Part shown: positions 29,635 through 43,525 of the stretch, piece after piece | Layout: every line of letters begins with the position of its first letter | Numbering within the stretch: position 1 is the stretch's first letter | Translations under genes and position numbers: made by a program | From: Tilletiopsis washingtonensis | Taxonomy: Eukaryota > Basidiomycota > Exobasidiomycetes > Entylomatales | Reading direction: 5' to 3' | Assembly (NCBI RefSeq): GCF_003144115.1 | Contig: NW_020312008.1 | Location: 276,477 to 340,476 of the forward strand | Length of the DNA stretch: 64,000 nt | The notes under the pieces: model-generated | What the model was told of the DNA's origin: nothing | What the model saw: the letters and a program-made list of their open reading frames with translations, nothing else | Database searches by the model: none

Positions 29635-32285
29635 ATGGAGGTCGAGCTCACCAACCCGCGCGTGCCCGCCGCCGGCAGCGGCAACGGCGCCGCGCCTATC
29701 CTGAACCGCCAGTCGCGCCACCTGACGCAGAACCCGGAGCGCGGCGGTGCCCAGGCCATGCTGCACGCCGCCGGCCTCACGGTCGCCGACCTCGACAAGG
29801 CGCAGGTGGGCATCAGTGCCGTGTGGTGGGAGGGCAACCCGTGCAACTCGCATCTGCGCGAACTGGCCGACTGGGTCAAGGAGAGCTGCACTAAGGAGGG
29901 CCTTGTGGGTCTGCAGTTCAACACCATTGGTGAGTAAGGTGGAGAGTGGAGCGAGGCACTGGCACTGGCCCGCAGAAGAGAGCATCGGGGACTGGGTCAG
30001 GTCCAGGTAGCACGCATGCCTTGGATGGGACGTTCAGAGCGCTGGCCTTTGTGCTCCTGGGCTGTATGCTGACTGAGGCCTCTGCGCGGTTCAGGCATCT
30101 CCGACGTGAGTCTCTCCCAACATCTCTCTCTCTCGCAGTGCTCACACCACGCTGCAGGCCATCACGATGGGCACAGCCGGCATGCGCTACTCGCTACCCT
30201 CGCGCGAGATCATTGCCGACTCGATCGAGAGCGTCATGCTGGGCCAGTACTACGACGGCAACATCTCCGTCGTCGGCTGCGACAAGAATCCGCCGGGCGC
30301 GCTCATTGCTGCCATGCGACACAAGTGCGTGGACTGAAGCTGCCTGCTCCCTCTATGTGCTCACATGCTGTCCGCAGCCGGCCAACTCTGCTCGTCTGGG
30401 GCGGCACCATCGCTGTGCGTACAGAGGCAGCTGCCAGCAGCGCTCTCTGCTCACGAGCCCACCTCTCCAGCCGGGCACGTTGCGCATCGACATTCCCTCG
30501 CTGGGCCGCAAGAAGGGCGACGACATGTGCGTCAGGCTTGCCGCACATTCCGAGGGATAGCGGCTGAAGCATGTGTGCTGCCACAGCCAGATTTCCGACA
30601 CCTTCGAAGCGGCAGGCGCGTTCGCCGTTGGCCGCATCAACGACGAGGAGCGGGCTGGTGCGTCTCGTACGTGCACTCAGCCGCGCCACCGCTCACGCCG
30701 CTCTTCTGACAGCGATTGTGCGGGAAAGCTGCCCTGGGCCAGGAGCTTGCGGCGGGTCAGCTTGTGCAGTTGCCAGCACGTCACACAGCTGCTGACGCAC
30801 CACACAGCATCTACACGGCGAACTCCTTTGCGACGTTCATGGAGACGACGGGCATGATCCTGCCTGTGAGGGCGAACGTCTACGCCACGTGCCATGTCCT
30901 CGCTCACTCGACCGCCTACAGGGAACGGCAGCGACACCAGCCACGCACCCAGCAAAGCGAGCCGAGTGCCTGCGGACCGGCGCGGCCATGCGCAACCTCC
31001 TTGCGCTGGACCTCAAGCCGCGAGACATTCTGACGCGTCAGGCCTTCCTCAATGGCCTCGTGATGAACACCATCATTGGTGGCTCGACGAACCTCGTGCT
31101 CCACCTGCTCGCCATCGCCAAGGCGGGCGATGTTCAGCTCAGCATCGACGACTGTGAGTGCGTTCGCTGGACGAAGCGATGCTGCTGCTGACACTGCGTC
31201 ACAGTCCAGACCATCACTGAGAAGAGTGCGTAGCTATGCTTTGCGCAGCTTGACGTGGCGCTGACCTCTGTGCAGCGTCGTTTCTGGCGGACATGAAGCC
31301 CTCAGGGCGCTATGTGATGACCGACCTGTTCAACGTGGGTCTGCGGCGCTGGGGTCCCAATAGCGCTCGCTCATAGCGGATCTGCAGATCGGCGGCATAG
31401 CGCCGCTGATGAAGTACGTCGGCGAGTCACGGCCAGACCTGCTCAACCTCGACGTCTTGACGTGCACCGGACGGACGTTGCGCGAGAACCTCGCCAATGT
31501 TCCCTCGCTCACGTTCGACCACCAAGACGTGATCCGGCCGCTCGAGAATCCCATCAAGGAGACTGGAGTGAGTCGCGTGCTGTGCTTGAGACAGGGCCGC
31601 CGCTGACGCCAGTGCATCAGCACATTCATATCATGCGCGGCAACCTGTGCCCCGGCTCAGCGGTCGCCAAGCTGACGGGCAAGGAGGGTCTGGAGTTCAC
31701 GGGCACGGCCAAGTGCTTCGACCAGGAGCAAGGCATTGTCGAGGCTATTCGTGCCGGCGCGATCGGGCCCGGCAACGTGCTCGTCATCCGCTACCAGGGT
31801 CCGCGAGGCGCGCCGGGCATGCCCGAGCAGCTTGGTGCGTGGCGTACGACGGGCTAGCAAAGCGAAAAGCTGACGCGCTTCCGAGCAGAGAGCACAGCGG
31901 CGGTGATGGGCGCCGGTCTCGGCAAGACGACAGCTCTGATCACCGACGGCCGCTTCAGCGGTGCCTCGCACGGCTTCTGCGTTGGGCATGTCGTGCCGGA
32001 GGCGATCAACGGCGGGCCTATCGCGCTCGTAGAGGACGGCGACAAGATCTCCATCGACGCCAAGACGCTCACCATTACGCTGCACGTCGACGACGAGGAG
32101 CTGAAGCGCCGCTTTGCCAAGTGGGACGCGGACCCGTCGAAGAAGGAACTCAAGGTGAAGCGTGGCACGCTGTACAGTAAGTCTCGTCGGTGCGCTGCGA
32201 GTCGGCATGAGCTGACAATGGCTTCCCAGAGTACGCACACACCGTCGCCGATGCGTCGCAGGGCGCCGTGACGGACTTCTTCTAG
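29635..32285 (+). CDS. ILV3: Dihydroxy-acid dehydratase
   Basis: Fifteen exons: 29635-29929, 30095-30105 (11 nt), 30158-30324, 30378-30414, 30471-30526, 30587-30657, 30713-30755, 30808-30865, 30922-31153, 31205-31225, 31276-31334, 31388-31567, 31621-31834, 31889-32176 and 32230-32285; 595 aa. It catalyses the third step of branched-chain amino acid synthesis, dehydrating dihydroxy-isovalerate and dihydroxy-methylvalerate. Iron-sulfur cysteines fall in [20 protein letters not shown] and CPGPGACGG. Other marks are [51 protein letters not shown] and [19 protein letters not shown]. The N-terminus [14 protein letters not shown] is acidic and does not resemble a mitochondrial presequence, although the fungal enzyme is normally mitochondrial. 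An Arg-containing in-frame extension from the ATG at 29434 is the alternative start. Confidence 0.93.
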
Positions 32286-32558
32286 ACATGCGCCAGTCAA
32301 TGGGCTGTTCTCTAGACCGCACCACACACCAAATGCATGCACTCAGCCCACACCGAGATGCGCGAAGCCGTACGCGTGGGTCACACGGGCGCAATCTGAT
32401 CTTACGTATGATGATTACGGGCGGAGCGTTGCAAGATAGCAGTAGGTAGCAAAAGGGAGGAGCAGAAGGGGGAAGGGGTAAATAAAGAGGTAGCGGGAGA
32501 GTCGTGAATCGTAGCGGGTGGAGCGAGAGCCGCAGAAGCAGCCCGTCTCATCGCGCGC

Positions 32559-33868
32559 TTAGAAGGCCGACGGGCACTCGATGCGCTCGCCGATGGTGCC
32601 GAAGATGCGGTCCCAGATGCGCGTCTGCTTGCCGTAGTTCTTGCCGCTCTTGCCGAAGCGGTGGTGCAGGTCGTGGTCCTCGACGGCGAGCTCCATGCCG
32701 AGCGGGCGCAGCACCATGCCGAGCAGCGGGTGCGGCCACATGGCGCGGATGCCCGAGTGGCCGAGCGCCTCGACGTAGAGCAGGTAGGCGATGGCAAAGT
32801 GGTACTCGGCGAACGACATCTTGGGCGCCACGCACGAGGCGAGGAAGGGCACGATGAAGATCTCGATGCACTCCTGGATGTCGTCGGCGAGAATCGAAAG
32901 AATGGGTGTGGGGTGCTTGGTGGCGTGGTGCTGGCGGTGGATGAACCACAGGCAGTCGAACTCGTGCGTGGAGCGGTGGTAGAGGTAGAACCTGCACAGG
33001 GTGTCAGTGGCGTCATCAGCGGCCGCGGCGCAGCGTGCTCACCAGTAGTCCAGCGCAATCTCAAAGACGGCGATCTTGAGCGGCGAGTAGATGTTGAGGC
33101 CGTCGAAGGGGTTCGTCATGTCGCCGCGCCAGCCGAGGAAGAAGGGGCCCATGGTGCGGAAGACGGTGTAGATGAAGATGGAGCGGCCGAGGTGGTTGAC
33201 GTGGCGGTCGTCGACCATGTCGCGGCCGCGGTTGAGCTCGTCAAACGTGCCGTACTTCTCCATGTAGCCGTGCAGGCGGCCAATCATGAGGCGCGCAAAC
33301 ACGATGAAGGACAGGTGGTAGAAGACCCAGGCGGGCGCCCAGTGCATCTTGTGGTCGGGCAGGAAGTGGTTCCAGGCCCAGTGCACGGCCAGCGGCATGA
33401 CGGCAGTGCGCAGGATGAAGAAGTTCTCCGTGCTCATCGGGTGCTCCGGCGGCGGGCCGCGCAGCGGCTCCTTGGCGTCGCGCTTCTTGTACGTCGCCGG
33501 CGGGCAGATGTCGAGCGAGGCGATGAACTCCCACAGCGTCCACTGCTTCGGCGGCTTGAGCTGCCAGGTGCTGCGAGAGGGGGTCAGCAAGCGGCACGGG
33601 TGGCCAGCACACCGGCGGCACATGCAACTCACGTCTTGGGCCGCACGCCGTACACCTTGTCAAACTCCTTGCCCTTGTCGTCCTTGGCGATGGCACCCTT
33701 GCCTGCGCCGCCGGGCGCCTGCGGCGCCGGCTCGTCGCATGCGTTGTCGGGCGCGATGGAGGGGCCGTCGTTGTCCTCCTCCTTGCTCATCTCCTGCTTG
33801 CCGACGTGCGTGGGCCGGTTGGTCGGTGCCACACCGGCAGCCTTTGGGATCTCTGCGGCAGATGCCAT
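32559..33868 (-). CDS. Fatty acid hydroxylase superfamily enzyme (sterol-desaturase-like)
   Basis: Three exons in transcript order: 33633-33868, 33043-33570 and 32559-32991, giving 398 aa. A membrane di-iron oxygenase of the superfamily that includes ERG25, ERG3 and sphingolipid hydroxylases. The His boxes are HRSTH, HRQHH (in FIHRQHHATKHPTP) and DHDLHH near the C-terminus. Several hydrophobic segments lie between them (for example GFNDF-like loops are absent, but LKIAVFEIALDYWFYLYHRS and HFAIAYLLYVEALGH are clear). The first 90 residues are acidic and Pro-rich and probably disordered. The substrate cannot be set: it resembles none of the named sterol enzymes closely enough for me to name one. 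It is convergent with ILV3, 273 bp away. Confidence 0.82.
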
Positions 33869-35432
33869 GGTGCGTGTGTGCGATGGAGGTGGTGGCTGGG
33901 AGCGAAGGAGCGAGCCCGGCGAGAAGGCGTCTTACATATGCGGAGAGCGAGGAGCGCAGCCGCGCCGTGCGTGCCTGGCCGAGGCACTTGGCCTGTCAAC
34001 GACACGCACGCAGCCAGGCGAGCGGATCCGCGTCGCTGAGGTGAGCAGGAGCAGCGATCTGCCTCGCCCTGTTCATCCGCCGCCCGCGTGAGAGACGCGG
34101 CTCTGCCTTTCGCGCAGCTTCGCCGTTGTAGTCGAGCCTTCAGATGCAGCTCCGTCTATTCGCCGCTCGCTGAGCAGAATTCGACCTTGCGGGGAAGGAC
34201 GCCCCGCAGCGCTGCGTGCTGTGTGCTGCAGGCGCAGCAGCCGTGCCGCTGCGCAGCTGGGCGAGCGCGTGAAATCCCGGCGGATCTGCTGCTGAATCTG
34301 GACCGGCTCCGCTGCCGCAGAGGTGGCGATGCTGCTCTCCTGCCTGCGTCGCGGCTACGTCACGCACGCCGGCGCAGCTGGAAAGAAGCGCTGGCCAAGT
34401 GCCCGCATCGGTGTCAAGGCTGCTATCGCCGTCGAGCGGGCAGCGGCGCAGTGTCCGGCGGCCCTCGTGCAAACCCCGGCGGGCGACAGGCTCGCGAGCG
34501 CCTCTGCGCCCCCGCTGCCTGCCATACCGAGCGCCGCCGCCGATGCCGATGCTCCTCGACGCCTCTCGGCGGGCCGCAGAAGCCTCAGCCATCAAGCATG
34601 AACGGGTCCTCGCGCTCGCAAATGCTCCTTCGCCAGCCACAGCGCCGGGCGCAGCTGACCTCATGCCCTTCATGCGGCCGGGCCCCGGCGCTCTCGAAGC
34701 ACAGGCACGCTGTGGAAAAGCGGCATGGCCACGCGCTCGGCCGGCGCGCTTCCGATGCGGCCACTTGCTGATCGCTCCTTGGCACATCGGGAACCTCATA
34801 TGTCAGCTGGACAGGGCCAAGCCACGGTGCTCAGCGTCTGCCGCCGGCTGGCCGAGCATCGCAGGGCCCTGGCTGGCCAGCGCATGGCTCCGGCATTTCG
34901 AGGGGTCGCGAGCCTCCATCGGGCGCGTGTAGCGAGGTGGAGGTGGGACGAGGTGCCCGCCCGGAGGCCGAAGCTGCCAGAAAGCTCTCGAGCTCCTCTC
35001 CCTCCCTCTGCTGCTGCTCTTAGACATGTCCGCCGCTTCGAAGGCTTGGCACGTCGACCGAGCGCCGACAGCGACACCCGAGGATCCAGAAGCAGCACGC
35101 AGCACGCAGAGAGCAGCCGGCAGCGTGCTTTGCGGCATGCAGAGGCCACCACGTGGATGGACCACGCGGTCGCTCCTCCTCATGCGACGGGACGCTCCAC
35201 GTGGCCTTCCCCACACTCTGACTCTGCACGCTGCAGCTGGGGTCACAGATGCAGGCGCAGCTGCAACGCACAGCATGCAGATCCGGCTGCTTCTCTGAGG
35301 TGTGCGCTTGAGCACGCCTGTTGAGCTGCGTCGCTGCTGCATGGTCCCGCAAAGATGCGCACCGCCCGCGCGCCTCGAGGCGCGTCAGTTCGGTGCCGTC
35401 GTGCTTCGCTCTCGACCACCACAAGCCGCAAC
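33869..35432. other. 1.56-kb intergenic region
   Basis: Lies between divergent genes and must hold both promoters. Overlapping Ala/Arg/Cys-rich open frames on both strands carry no recognisable motif. No gene or repeat recognised. Confidence 0.45.
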
Positions 35433-36420
35433 ATGCAGTCCTCCTCGTGGTCCGACCACGCGGCCAAGTACGCCAACAACGGCAACGGCCTGACGCTGCC
35501 TCTGCTGCTCGCAGCACTGGCACACATCACGCCTGCGCTGGATGCTCTCGCAGCACAAAGAGCACCGCAGCCACTGCGCATCCTCACGACGTGTGGCGGG
35601 CCTGGCGTCGAGGCCGTGCTGCTGTGCAAGCACTTTGGAGGCAAGCACGTCAACATTCTCTCGACGGACAATGCAGAGGGAATGGTGCAGCTGGCGCGCG
35701 ACTCGTTTGAGAAGGAAGGCCTGCAGGACATCGCCGAGGCTCGCGTGCTCGACGCCATGGTGCGGCCCAGGGTCTCCGCCTGGATTGACCAGCACTGACA
35801 GCTTCGTCTGCAGAAGCTGGACCTGCCAGACCAGAGCTACGACGCCGTGCTGCAGCTGCTCGGGCCGATGCTGTTGCCCGATGCACGAGCCAGCTTCGCC
35901 GAGGCCACACGCGTACTGACGCCGGGAGGTGTCTTTTGCGCCCTCACGCCCGGCCGCATGGTCATCCACGACGTCATGACGAGCGCCAAGCGGGGCGTGC
36001 TGGAGAAGGCAGGCCGCGGCGATGAGTTCCAGGACCTCTACTCGCATCGCATCATGAGCGAGTGGGGCACGCCGCCGAAGCTGAAGGAGCAGCTGGAGAA
36101 GTGCAGCGCCTTTGCGAAGGTCGAGGCGGCAAATGCGCCCGCTGAGATGCCCGTCAGCAGCGAAGCGCACCTCGATGAGATCGTACGTGCTGTGCCGGCT
36201 GCAGTAGAGCTCTGCTGAACCTTTCCCGCAGCTGCAGAGCCTGTGGGACAACCCGGGCATGGCGTTCATGTACACCTCGAATCTCTCCGAGGAGCAAGTG
36301 GCCGAGTTTCGCGCTGCCGTGCGCAAGGAGATGCTGAAGCGTCGCGCCGAGTCCGGCAAGGAGACCTGGGGCGCTGAGATGCTGGGCAACGTCGTGTGCG
36401 CCTGGACTGCCGAGAAGTGA
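35433..36420 (+). CDS. Class I SAM-dependent methyltransferase
   Basis: Three exons: 35433-35759, 35814-36182 and 36232-36420, giving 294 aa. The AdoMet-binding loop is ILTTCGGPGVEAVLL, followed by the acidic strand end ILSTDNAEGMVQLA and, after intron 1, the motif-IV region LDLPDQSYDAVLQLLGPMLL and TPGGVFCALTPGRM. The start MQSSSWSDHAAKYANN resembles the methyltransferase-11/25 families, which often begin with a WDxxA-Y motif. No membrane segment or targeting signal. The methyl acceptor is unknown and the neighbours give no hint. Confidence 0.82.
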
Positions 36421-36561
36421 CGCAAGATGGGGGATGAGTGCTTCTGGTCACCTCAATGAGATCTCGTCTGATCATCGCTGTGTGCACGTCCGACGCGACG
36501 CCTTTCGCTGCATCCGGGGAGCCTCGGTCACACAGCCGTGCCTGTTGCACTTGTTCATTGA

Positions 36562-37399
36562 TCACACGAGCGGCTGGCTCGGCTGCGCCTTGGCAGCCGG
36601 CATGCGCGGCGGCATGTCCTCCTCGTGAGCCTGCGCCTGGCGCTGCGCCTGCGCCTGGCCCTGCGGTGCAGCGGGCCGGGGAGCAGGCAGCTGAACGTCG
36701 GGCGCATCGGCGTCGACGTCGTACAGGTGGTCCGTCGACGTGCGCGAGTTGGTGTAAGAGACACGTCCGCCTGGGCTGACGCCTGGCTGGGCGTTGAAGG
36801 AGCCGGGCATGTAGGGCGCGCCAGCGTTGCCGACTAGCAACGGGTAAGCGTCAGTCAGCAGGCTCGACGAGGCATTACAGAGCCCTGAGACAAGCATACG
36901 CAACGCAAATTCGCTCCTTTCCACCTCTCCCCTTTATTCCTGAACTCACCCTCAGCAGCGCCGCCAGCGCGCCATCCTTCAATCTCGCCCGCCAACGCCC
37001 TGGCCACACCAGCGCTCGCGATGAGCTTGGCCGTAGCGAACGAGCCCGTCGTAAACGTGGCGCCGAAGTGCGGGCGGAAGAGCATGCGCGAGACGTCGCC
37101 GAGCAAGCTGCCGAGCAGCAGGCTCTGCAGCACGCGCAGATGCTCGGGCGCCGATGTGACGACGTGCAGCCCGAAGAGCACGAGCGGGAGGTTGTACGAG
37201 GGGAACTGCCGAGCTAGCGCCGAGTAGAGAAGCGCCAGGAACTGTTGAACGGAGTCAGCGCTGCAGTCGCGAGCGAGCTGGGTGGCCGACGCACGCTGAG
37301 GAAGGAGAAGAGCGACGTCGGCGGCGAGTCGCGCACGGCGGCCGGCAGGCGCGCATTGATGCGCTGCGGGAAGAGCAGGATGGCCTGCGGCAACGACAT
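36562..37399 (-). CDS. Small multi-span membrane protein, possibly AGTRAP-like
   Basis: Three exons in transcript order: 37295-37399, 36950-37241 and 36562-36833, giving 222 aa. The N-terminal two thirds hold three or four hydrophobic segments, including FSFLSFLALLYSALARQ, NLPLVLFGLHVVTSAPEHL and LQSLLLGSLLGDVSRMLF. The alternation of a short amphipathic loop and a GLLxxDxxxxxF helix recalls the angiotensin-receptor-associated protein family, but the match is weak. The C-terminal tail is Gln/Ala/Pro-rich with a run of QAQAQRQAQA and is probably cytosolic. It shares a 380-bp divergent promoter region with the SAS2-like gene. Function unknown. Confidence 0.65.
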
Positions 37400-37779
37400 G
37401 GCTGCAGAGCTGGCGCACTGATACGGATGGACGGGAGGACGGCGCAGCGGCAGAGTGCGACTTGCAGACGGACAGCCGGAGTTGCGGATGGAGTGGGTGG
37501 GAAGAGAGGCGTTTGTGCACGAGCCATCGCGAAGGCGGGCGGCAGAAGCAGACAGCAGAATCTTGGCGCGGGAGTTGTATTCAGCACTTCAATCGCGCGC
37601 TGCAATTGTTGAAGCACCCTAGACCCGCGGAGAAAATCCTATTTGCGGCAGCCGCTCTCCGCACTCCAGACCCCCAATCACCTCACCCTAGCCGTCCGCC
37701 TGGCATCCGCTCCGCCGCAGACTCACCTCGTCGGGTCTCTGGCTACCAAACTGCTGCCGCTGGTGCTGCGCGAAGCATC
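37400..37779. promoter_or_regulatory. Divergent promoter region
   Basis: 380 bp between the membrane-protein gene (-) and the acetyltransferase gene (+). It contains a relatively AT-rich patch (AATCCTATTTGCGG near 37633). No defined site can be named. Confidence 0.4.
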
Positions 37780-40314
<2,535 letters not shown>

Positions 40315-40421
40315 CGCCTTGTTGCCGCGCATTAATCATATATGGCTCCACTGCGACGAGATGGCGGAGCTCCGGAGAGAGAATGTAGGTACAATTGGAA
40401 AGGAGAGGCGCGGGAGGCGCC

Positions 40422-42643
40422 CTAGACGCTGCGGCAGTACTCGTCGGTCTGCGGCGCGCGTCAGCCAAGTGAAGCCAGCTCGCAAGCCAGCGCGCGCCCG
40501 CACACGCCGCAACTCACGAAAAGAGCGTCGGCCGGAGCATCGGGGATGAACCAGCTGGCGAGTGCGATCTGGCGACCAGAGTGAGCGGCAGCACGGGGGA
40601 GAGGTGCGGCAGGGCACGCACGATGACGAAAACGTTCATCAGCATCCAACCTAGGGGAATCCTAGTCAGTTCTTTTCCTCCGTGTTGACCGCATCAGCGC
40701 CGCCGGCTCACCTTCGAGATAGTTACTCTTGCCGTCAGCGATGGCATTGGACACGAGGATAATGCTGAGGAAGAGGATGATGGCGACGAGCGGGTCGAAA
40801 AGCAGCGACAACGGCTTGCCGGCGATCCAGCCGATCACCACAAGGAGCGGCAGCACAAACAGGGCAATCTGCCGATGCCGAGTGCGTTAGTAGGAAACAC
40901 TACAGCTGTACAGGCAGTGACTGACTTGAACTGCCAGAACGGAGAGTGCGTCAGTAGGAGACGCCATAGCCGCGCAGGAGGCGACCCACTCGAGCTGCCA
41001 ACGGCCACGGACATGGCAAGGTTGATCTTGTTCTTGTACGAGGCCGTGACGGCCGTGGCGTGCTCTGCGGCGTTGCTGACGACTGCGCGCGGAGAGACTT
41101 CAGTCTGAGTGCTACCTGAGACGCCTCTATGCTGTAGCCACGCACCTGGCAGCAGAATCAGACCGATAAAGGTCTTTGGCACTCCGTAGTTCTCGGAGAC
41201 GCCCTCGATTGAGTCAACAAGCCACTCAGACGTGACGCCTACCAGAACTGTCGAAAGCACGAGTAGGCCGACGGCCACCGGGAGACTGAGAGTGACCTCC
41301 TCCTCCTCGCCCTCATCCTCGTACAGGTGCGTGTGCGTGCTGAGTTGGACTGCGAAAGCGGTGAGCGAAGGAGCAGCCGCGGTCTCGCAGCCGACGCACA
41401 GACGAGATAGCCGGCGTAGATGAGCAGCAGGATGATCGAGGCACCGCGGCTGACCTTGAGGATGTCGGCGCGCTCAAGCGCGTCCGACAGCGCTCCGCTC
41501 GTAGCATGGAAACCGGCGGGAATCAGAATCGTGATGACAGACATCGTGAGAGCGCCGGAGTTGAGGTTTGCGGCCGTCTACAGCGGGGTCAGTCAGGGGC
41601 CCGACTACTGTGGCCAGGGGAGGCGCACCATGAGGAACTCCTGCTCCGCTGCGAGGAAAGCAGCGTCAGAGAAGGGAATGAAGGTCCTACAGCGGCTGTT
41701 GCTCACAGTAGCGGAGGCCGCCGACGAAAAAGGACATGCCAAGCACCAGCAGGATGTTTGAGAGGATCGAGCCAATGAGCGACGTCTGCGTGATCACGAG
41801 CTGGCATTGGAACTGCGGCAGGAGGCTGTCAGCAAGCTCGAGCCCGCCTCGCGCGCTTGCCTGTACTTGCCAGTGCCAGGATCGCAACAATGAGCTCCAC
41901 AGCGTTGCCAAGCGTCGCGTTCAGCAGGCCGCCGAGCGTCTGGCCAACGCGCAAGCTGATCTCCTCTGTGCCGTAGCTGAGCAGCGCAGCCAGCGGGATG
42001 ATCGCGAGGAAGCTGATGATAAAGGTGACAAGGCCATTAGACGGCTTTGACTGGTCCAGTGCGAAGTGCAGCCTGCAGAAGGTTCCCGGCGGGTCAGAGG
42101 AGGGACGGGAGAGGTCCAGAGGGTTTGATAGAGGCGAAGCCTCAGTGGAGAAGAAGCCGGGGAGCGTGTGGAGCACTCACGCCCAGGAGACCGGGATGGC
42201 AAGCACAAGAACGTTGAGGGGGCTGTAGAAGATGACATTCTTGATCGACTGAATGTGCGAGGGTGCTGGCGCCAGCGGCTTGTCGGGCGTGAAGAGGCCC
42301 GTGAAGGAGCTGCGGCGGTGCGCATGAGTGATGCCCTGCGGCAAGAGGAGCGGCGAGGCTCGACTCACCGGAGCGGAGCGCGGTGCTGGTCGCTGGCGGC
42401 CGTCATGCGGCGCGGCGGCCCGTTGCCGCCGAGGCCCGCCGAGCTCTCGCCCGGCTGCATGGTGCGGCGGATGGGGCCCTTCTTCTCGACGGGCTTCTCG
42501 GCCTGCCGGCCCTCCTCGAGCGAGATGGTGCCGGTGCGCTTGGCGGGCAGCGCGGCCGCCTCGTCGGAGCGCTGCGTGGCCGTCTCGTTGCTCGCCTGCT
42601 CGGCGTCGTGCAGCGAGGCGGGCTCGGCGGTGAATGGCGCCAT
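40422..42643 (-). CDS. VCX1: Vacuolar Ca2+/H+ exchanger (CAX family)
   Basis: Thirteen exons in transcript order: 42369-42643, 42181-42309, 41871-42072, 41707-41812, 41629-41648, 41400-41577, 41146-41349, 40990-41082, 40926-40930 (5 nt), 40712-40868, 40622-40650, 40518-40568 and 40422-40448; 491 aa. It moves Ca2+ into the vacuole in exchange for protons. The two alpha repeats are [13 protein letters not shown] and [18 protein letters not shown]; other marks are [37 protein letters not shown] (the acidic loop), [19 protein letters not shown] and DGKSNYLEG. The N-terminal 95 residues form a hydrophilic regulatory region. The third intron starts with GC (GCAAGT) rather than GT. The family motif GSSIQIA can be completed only by the 5-nt exon TTCAA. 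About eleven membrane helices are expected. Confidence 0.92.
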
Positions 42644-43525
42644 GGTGCAGTCGGTGCCGAAGGGTCAAGAGGTGCGAGCGAGTCGCTGGGAGGTCGTGGT
42701 GCGAGGCAAGGCGAGCCAAGCGACACGACCAGCTGATCGCCGGCACCACATTGCACACGGGCCTTCGAGGGGGCATTACGTAACCCAACACGAGAGGCCA
42801 GACCCCGGAGCATGTCTGCTGCATGACGCAGCGATGCCATCGGGCGCGGAGCAGGCGTCCAGTCGCAGCGGCGGCACAGCGCAGGAGGAGCGAGAGGCGC
42901 GGCATGCCTTCCCCTGCCACACGGCACGCGCACCGCCGCACCCGCACTGCGCGCCGCCGGCTGTGGGGCGCGGGCCGCCGGCGCGCCACGCGTGGGCCGC
43001 CGGCACGTGGAGCGAGGCGCTGCGTGCTGAGGCGGTGCAGCTTTTGCGCACCGCCGGCTCGAGCCCCTGGGCTTTGACTAGAGAGCTCATTTCAGACGCA
43101 ATAGGCTCAGAAGTGCCTTCTACCAGGGCGGAAGAGGGGCTCATTCTGGATGAGGCCCCGAGGGGCTGTGCCACCTGTTCCGCCCTGTCGGGCTTCGAGC
43201 GGGCTCCTCACACATCTCGGTTGCAGCGCACAGCCGCGAAGCGCACCCGGCTGTCTCGAGCGGGACACCCTTGCCGCGCGACCACCGCGCGGCCTGCGCA
43301 GTGCTTTTTCACACATTTTGGTCACAACCTGCACAACCTCAATACTGGACCCGGGCGTCAAGCGAGCGAGAGAGGGCGTAGGAAGCTTGCATGGAGGTCA
43401 CAGAGGCGAGGCGCCGTCTCTCGTGCGGGAAGAATTTCGCGCGCCGGAACCCGGATCTCTTGACGCTGCGCTGCTTCAGGGTGCTTGGCGCCGGCCTCGC
43501 TCCTTCCTCTCCACACCACGTCGCC
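42644..43525. promoter_or_regulatory. Divergent promoter region, 880 bp
   Basis: Between VCX1 (-) and a methyltransferase (+). An inverted run GAGGGGCTCATTCTGGATGA/GAGGCCCCGAGGGGC lies near 43133-43170. No gene recognised, and no calcineurin-type element could be assigned with confidence. Confidence 0.4.

Noticed and set aside
31878-31904. Later acceptor for ILV3 exon 14 (after GAGAGCACAG)
   Set aside because: It keeps the frame but shortens the loop before MGAGLGK by three residues; the earlier acceptor matches the family length.
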